Below, piece by piece: positions 12,986-16,091 of a DNA stretch of 16,091 bases. The notes beneath the pieces were generated by a model. The model saw only the letters and a list, made by a program, of their open reading frames with translations. It did not search any database and was not told the DNA's origin. Source of the DNA: JANNSW01 sp031431235 (GTDB taxonomy: Bacteria; Pseudomonadota; Alphaproteobacteria; Rhizobiales; Hyphomicrobiaceae); NCBI GenBank assembly GCA_031431235.1, contig JANPDA010000297.1:1-16091 (forward strand), read 5' to 3'. A program made the translations under genes and the position numbers. How positions within the stretch are numbered: the stretch's first letter is position 1; each line of letters begins with the position of its first letter.

Positions 12986-15712
12986 ATGAGCGAGACCAAA
13001 GAACCCGGTGATAAGACGGCGCGTGGCAGCAAGCCCATGACGCTCAGCCTGACGCGTACGGTGGATGCCGGGCATGTGCGGCAGAGCTTCAGTCATGGCC
13101 GCAGCAAGGCCGTGGTCGTGGAAAAGAAGCGGCCCCGCAAGATCGCGCCACCAGGAGGGCCTGCCACGTACGAGGCTGAGCCAGCCCAGTCAGCGCCGGT
13201 CGTTGCCGCGGTCGCTGTCCAACCGCGCGAGGTCGCCACGCCGCCGCGCCCGGCAACTCCCCAACAGCCGGCTCGTGGATCTCAGCAGCCCCAGCCGCGT
13301 AAACCCGGTGGAAGCCAGGGTCAGCGTACGCTGTCCGATGGCGAGCGCGATGCGCGCATCAAGGCTCTCGCCGCCGCGCGTGAGCGCGAGGTCGAGGACC
13401 GCCGCCGCGTCGAGGAAGAGACAAAGGTCCGGCATGCGCGCGACGCCGAGCTGAAACGGACCCAGGAGGAGGCGCGGGCGCGCGCCGAGGACGAGGCACG
13501 CAAGCAGGCGCTCGAGCAGCAGCGCCAGCAGCCGACGCAGCCCGATCCGGCCGATCCTCCGGCGCGCGAGCAGCGCCAGCCGGCACCGGCAGTCGCCGCC
13601 GAGAAACCACGCTCCGGCCCGAGCGCCATCACGCCCGTCGCCAGGGGTGGTGCGCCTGGCATCCCCGACGCCAAACCGAGCCGCGAGGAAGAGCAGACCC
13701 GTCGACCGCCTACGATCACAAAGCGGACCGGACGGCAAGAGGAAGAAGAAGAAGCATCCGGCAAGAAAGTCGGTCCGGGCGTCAAGAAGGCCAAGCCCGA
13801 GCGGCTGCCCGTCAAGGGACGCGAGGATCGGCGCCGTCTCACCATCACGAACTTCGATGCCGAGCAGCGCGAGCGTTCGCTCGCCTCGCTGCGCCGCCGC
13901 CGCGAGCGCGAGAAGAAGCAGCTCGATGGCGCCCTGCTCGCCCGCGAGAAGGTGCAGCGCGAGGTGGTCATTCCCGAGGCGATCACGATCCAGGAGCTGT
14001 CCAACCGCATGGCCGTGCGCGCCGTCGACATCATCAAGATGCTGATGAAGCAAGGCGACATGCGCACGATCAACGACGTGATCGACGCCGATACCGCCGA
14101 GCTGATCGTGCAGGAGTTCGGACACGCGCCCAAGCGGGTTGCGGATTCCGACGTCGAGGAAGGCTTCATCGGCAAGGACGACGACAAGTCCGCCAAGGAG
14201 TACCGAGCCCCGATCGTGACCATCATGGGCCACGTCGATCATGGCAAGACCTCGCTGCTCGATGCCATCCGCCAGACCAACGTGGTCTCGGGCGAAGCCG
14301 GCGGCATCACGCAACATATCGGCGCCTACCAGGTCGTGACCAAGGACGGGCACAAGGTCACCTTCATCGACACGCCGGGCCACGAGGCGTTCACCGCCAT
14401 GCGCGCGCGGGGCGCCAAGGTGACGGACATCGTCGTGCTGGTGGTCGCAGCCGACGACGGCGTCATGCCCCAGACGATCGAGGCGATCAATCACGCCAAG
14501 GCTGCCGGTGTTCCCATGATCGTCGCCATCAACAAGATGGACAAGCCGACGGCCGACCCTGCTCGCGTGCGCAACGAGCTGCTGCGCTACGAGGTGGTCG
14601 TCGAAAGCATGTCGGGCGACGTGATCGAGGTCGAGGTCTCGGCCCTGAAGGGAACCAATCTCGACAAGCTGCTCGAGATGATCGTGCTGCAGTCCGAAGT
14701 GCTCGAGTTGACCGCCAACCGCAACCGGTCGGCGGAGGGCGTCGTGATCGAGGCCAAGCTCGAGTCGGGCCGTGGCCCCGTCGGCACCGTGCTGATCCAG
14801 CGCGGATCGCTGCATGTGGGCGACATCATCGTCGCCGGCTCCGCATGGGGCCGGGTGCGGGCGCTGATCGACGATCACGGACAGCAGATCAAGGAGGCCG
14901 GACCTTCGGTTCCAGTCGAGGTGCTCGGCTTGTCATCGGCTCCCGAGGCGGGCGATCAGCTCGCGGTCGTCGAGAGCGAGTCGCGTGCCAGAGAGATCAC
15001 CGACTACCGCCAGCGCAAACGGCGCGACAAGCTCACGGGCGGCGTCGGCAACGGGCGGACGCTCGAGCAGATGATGGCGAGCCTGAAGGGCGGGGGGCTG
15101 AAGGAGTTCCCGATCCTGGTCAAGGGCGATGTGCAGGGGTCGGTGGAAGCGATCTCAGCCTCGCTCGAGAAACTCGGCACCGAGGAGGTCGCTGCACGCA
15201 TCATCCATGCGGGCGCCGGCGGCATCACGGAATCGGATATCTCGCTTGCCGCCGCATCGGGTGCCGTGATCCTGGGCTTCAACGTGCGGGCGAACACCCA
15301 GGCCCGTGCCGCCGCCGAGCGCAGCGGCATCGAGATCCGCTACTACGCGATCATCTACGACCTCGTCGACGACGTGAAGAAGGCGATGTCTGGATTGCTC
15401 GCGCCGACGCTGCGCGAGATCTTCCTCGGCAATGCCGAGATCCTGGAAGTGTTCAACATCACCAAGGTCGGCAAAGTCGCCGGCTGCCGTGTCACCGAAG
15501 GCAAGGTGGAGCGTGGGGCCGAGGTGCGCCTCATTCGCGACAGCGTCGTCATCCATCGCGGCAAGCTGTCGACGCTCAAGCGTTTCAAGGACGAGGTCAA
15601 GGAGGTGCCGGGCGGCCAGGAGTGCGGCATGGCGTTCGAGGCCTACCAGGACATGCGCCAAGGCGACACCATCGAGTGCTTCCGGGTCGAGACGGTGGTG
15701 CGGACGCTGTAG
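12986..15712 (+). CDS. infB: Translation initiation factor IF-2
   Basis: IF-2 is the GTPase that brings fMet-tRNA to the 30S subunit and promotes 50S joining. The 908-residue product begins with an IF-2 N-terminal segment typical of alphaproteobacteria (MTLSLTR, 18-24; SFSHGRSKAVVVEKKR, 34-49). A long charged, glutamine/proline-rich linker with a predicted coiled coil follows (about 110-270). A second N-domain (VVIPEAITIQELSNRM, 327-342) precedes the G domain: G1 GHVDHGKTS (415-423), G2 GGITQHIGAY (439-448), G3 DTPGHEAF (462-469), G4 NKMD (516-519) and G5 SALKG (552-556). Domains II-IV follow, including ILVKGDVQGSVEAI (710-723) and NVRANTQARAAAE (766-778). GGAAG (12978-12982) lies 3 bases before the ATG, a short spacing. 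The gap after ylxR is 38 bases. Confidence 0.97.
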   Translation: MSETKEPGDKTARGSKPMTLSLTRTVDAGHVRQSFSHGRSKAVVVEKKRPRKIAPPGGPATYEAEPAQSAPVVAAVAVQPREVATPPRPATPQQPARGSQQPQPRKPGGSQGQRTLSDGERDARIKALAAAREREVEDRRRVEEETKVRHARDAELKRTQEEARARAEDEARKQALEQQRQQPTQPDPADPPAREQRQPAPAVAAEKPRSGPSAITPVARGGAPGIPDAKPSREEEQTRRPPTITKRTGRQEEEEEASGKKVGPGVKKAKPERLPVKGREDRRRLTITNFDAEQRERSLASLRRRREREKKQLDGALLAREKVQREVVIPEAITIQELSNRMAVRAVDIIKMLMKQGDMRTINDVIDADTAELIVQEFGHAPKRVADSDVEEGFIGKDDDKSAKEYRAPIVTIMGHVDHGKTSLLDAIRQTNVVSGEAGGITQHIGAYQVVTKDGHKVTFIDTPGHEAFTAMRARGAKVTDIVVLVVAADDGVMPQTIEAINHAKAAGVPMIVAINKMDKPTADPARVRNELLRYEVVVESMSGDVIEVEVSALKGTNLDKLLEMIVLQSEVLELTANRNRSAEGVVIEAKLESGRGPVGTVLIQRGSLHVGDIIVAGSAWGRVRALIDDHGQQIKEAGPSVPVEVLGLSSAPEAGDQLAVVESESRAREITDYRQRKRRDKLTGGVGNGRTLEQMMASLKGGGLKEFPILVKGDVQGSVEAISASLEKLGTEEVAARIIHAGAGGITESDISLAAASGAVILGFNVRANTQARAAAERSGIEIRYYAIIYDLVDDVKKAMSGLLAPTLREIFLGNAEILEVFNITKVGKVAGCRVTEGKVERGAEVRLIRDSVVIHRGKLSTLKRFKDEVKEVPGGQECGMAFEAYQDMRQGDTIECFRVETVVRTL

Positions 15713-15723
15713 TGGCAAGGTCT

Positions 15724-15772
15724 TGGGTGTTAGGTGGTAGGTGTCAGGTGGTAGGTGTTAGGGATTAGGGGA
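15724..15772 (+). repeat. Heptamer tandem array, consensus TAGGTGK
   Basis: Seven successive 7-base units can be read: TGGGTGT, TAGGTGG, TAGGTGT, CAGGTGG, TAGGTGT, TAGGGAT, TAGGGGA. Units 2-3 and 4-5 form two nearly identical 14-base copies. The + strand is G-rich with regularly spaced G-runs and almost no C, resembling telomere-type repeats, and could fold as a two-layer G-quadruplex. It begins 11 bases after the infB stop and runs to within two bases of the GTG start of the next gene. Confidence 0.75.
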
Positions 15773-15773
15773 A

Positions 15774-16091
15774 GTGGGAGAAATCCGGTCCTTTCGCGAC
15801 CTTGTCGTTTGGCAGAAGTCCGTGGACCTTGCTGAGACCGTCTACGGGCTCACGGGGTTGATGCCGAAGGATGAGCGGTTCCGGCTGACGGATCAGATGC
15901 TGCGAGCGGCGACTTCCGTACCTGCCAACCTGGCCGAGGGTCACATGCGCGGCACCCGCCGCGATTACGCTCGGTTCGTCGACATGTCGCGTGGCTCTTT
16001 GGCGGAGCTCGAGACCCACCTCTTGATTGCGCGACGGGTTGGACTACTGGAGCCGAACAGTTTGGGCCGCGCTGAAGTGCTCATTGGCGAG
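15774..16091 (+). CDS. Four-helix-bundle protein, S23/IVS type (partial)
   Basis: The reading frame begins GTG GGA GAA ATC and runs open to the window edge (106 codons). The translation starts MGEIRSFRDLVVWQKSVDLA and continues with QMLRAATSVPANLAEG and RRDYARFVDMSRGSLAELETHL. These are the conserved features of the small S23 / 23S rRNA intervening-sequence four-helix-bundle family (F-x-x-L-x-V-W-Q-K, S-V-x-x-N-x-A-E-G, and Y-x-x-F-x-x-x-x-x-G-S-x-x-E-x-x-T/H). Full members are about 115-130 residues, so little is missing. Their function is not established; relatives include proteins encoded in rRNA intervening sequences and the Avd accessory protein of diversity-generating retroelements. No reverse transcriptase or rRNA gene is visible here. 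The upstream frame has a TAG at 15759-15761, which leaves GTG 15774 as the only start. GC-rich codon use is like its neighbours. Confidence 0.82.
   Translation, partial: MGEIRSFRDLVVWQKSVDLAETVYGLTGLMPKDERFRLTDQMLRAATSVPANLAEGHMRGTRRDYARFVDMSRGSLAELETHLLIARRVGLLEPNSLGRAEVLIGE

Noticed and set aside
13190..14878. Long minus-strand reading frame (562 codons) opposite infB
   Set aside because: This is an antisense shadow of the IF-2 coding sequence. The translation is low-complexity and Leu/Ala/Arg/Asp-rich with no domain. Similar shadows opposite murB-ddl (1920-3407), ftsA (4809-6161) and nusA (11241-12392) were rejected for the same reason.
15774..16091. Diversity-generating retroelement, suggested by the Avd-like four-helix-bundle protein
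   Set aside because: No reverse transcriptase, template repeat or variable repeat is visible in the window, and S23-type proteins are common without a retroelement.
1..16091. CRISPR arrays, tRNA or rRNA genes
   Set aside because: No regularly spaced direct repeats with unique spacers and no tRNA- or rRNA-like sequence were recognised. The only tandem repeats are the heptamers at 15724-15772.

Overview
The window is high-GC DNA from an alphaproteobacterium. Three things point there: the gene order murC-murB-ddl-ftsQ-ftsA-ftsZ-lpxC, the YlxR-plus-L7Ae-like fusion between nusA and infB, and a long FtsZ whose tail carries motifs I associate with Hyphomicrobiales/Rhizobiales-type FtsZ (LDEFPSVGQREY, GLFARLTG). 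The exact order or genus cannot be fixed from the sequence. All convincing genes are on the + strand.

Layout. Positions 1-543 hold no gene I can support: a nested palindromic repeat (79-237), a weak promoter candidate and a C-rich tract. Positions 544-8009 are the distal half of the division and cell wall (dcw) cluster: murC, murB, ddl, ftsQ, ftsA and ftsZ, tightly packed with small overlaps or gaps. After a 330-base gap comes lpxC (8340-9290), the committed step of lipid A synthesis. Positions 9291-9961 are a junction zone with an inverted repeat, a decayed IS1634-type transposase start, a good promoter candidate and a strong intrinsic terminator just before rimP. Positions 9962-15712 are the ribosome/transcription operon rimP-nusA-ylxR-infB. 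After infB there is a heptameric G-rich tandem array and the start of a four-helix-bundle (S23/IVS-type) protein gene, cut by the window end, where rbfA would normally be expected.

How the genes work together. MurC, MurB and Ddl make peptidoglycan precursors. FtsQ, FtsA and FtsZ build the divisome that directs septal wall synthesis, and LpxC feeds the outer membrane. RimP, NusA, YlxR and IF-2 link 30S maturation, transcription elongation/termination and translation initiation.

Most of the window is ordinary housekeeping DNA, and I do not see a new multi-gene system. The points most worth a second look are: an FtsZ with no recognisable C-terminal conserved peptide; a CtrA-like direct repeat in an AT-rich patch inside ddl upstream of ftsQ; a promoter plus terminator hairpin that looks like an attenuating leader for rimP-nusA-infB; an out-of-frame rimP tail overlapping nusA by 131 bases; and the IS remnant and repeat-flanked S23-type gene at breaks in conserved synteny.
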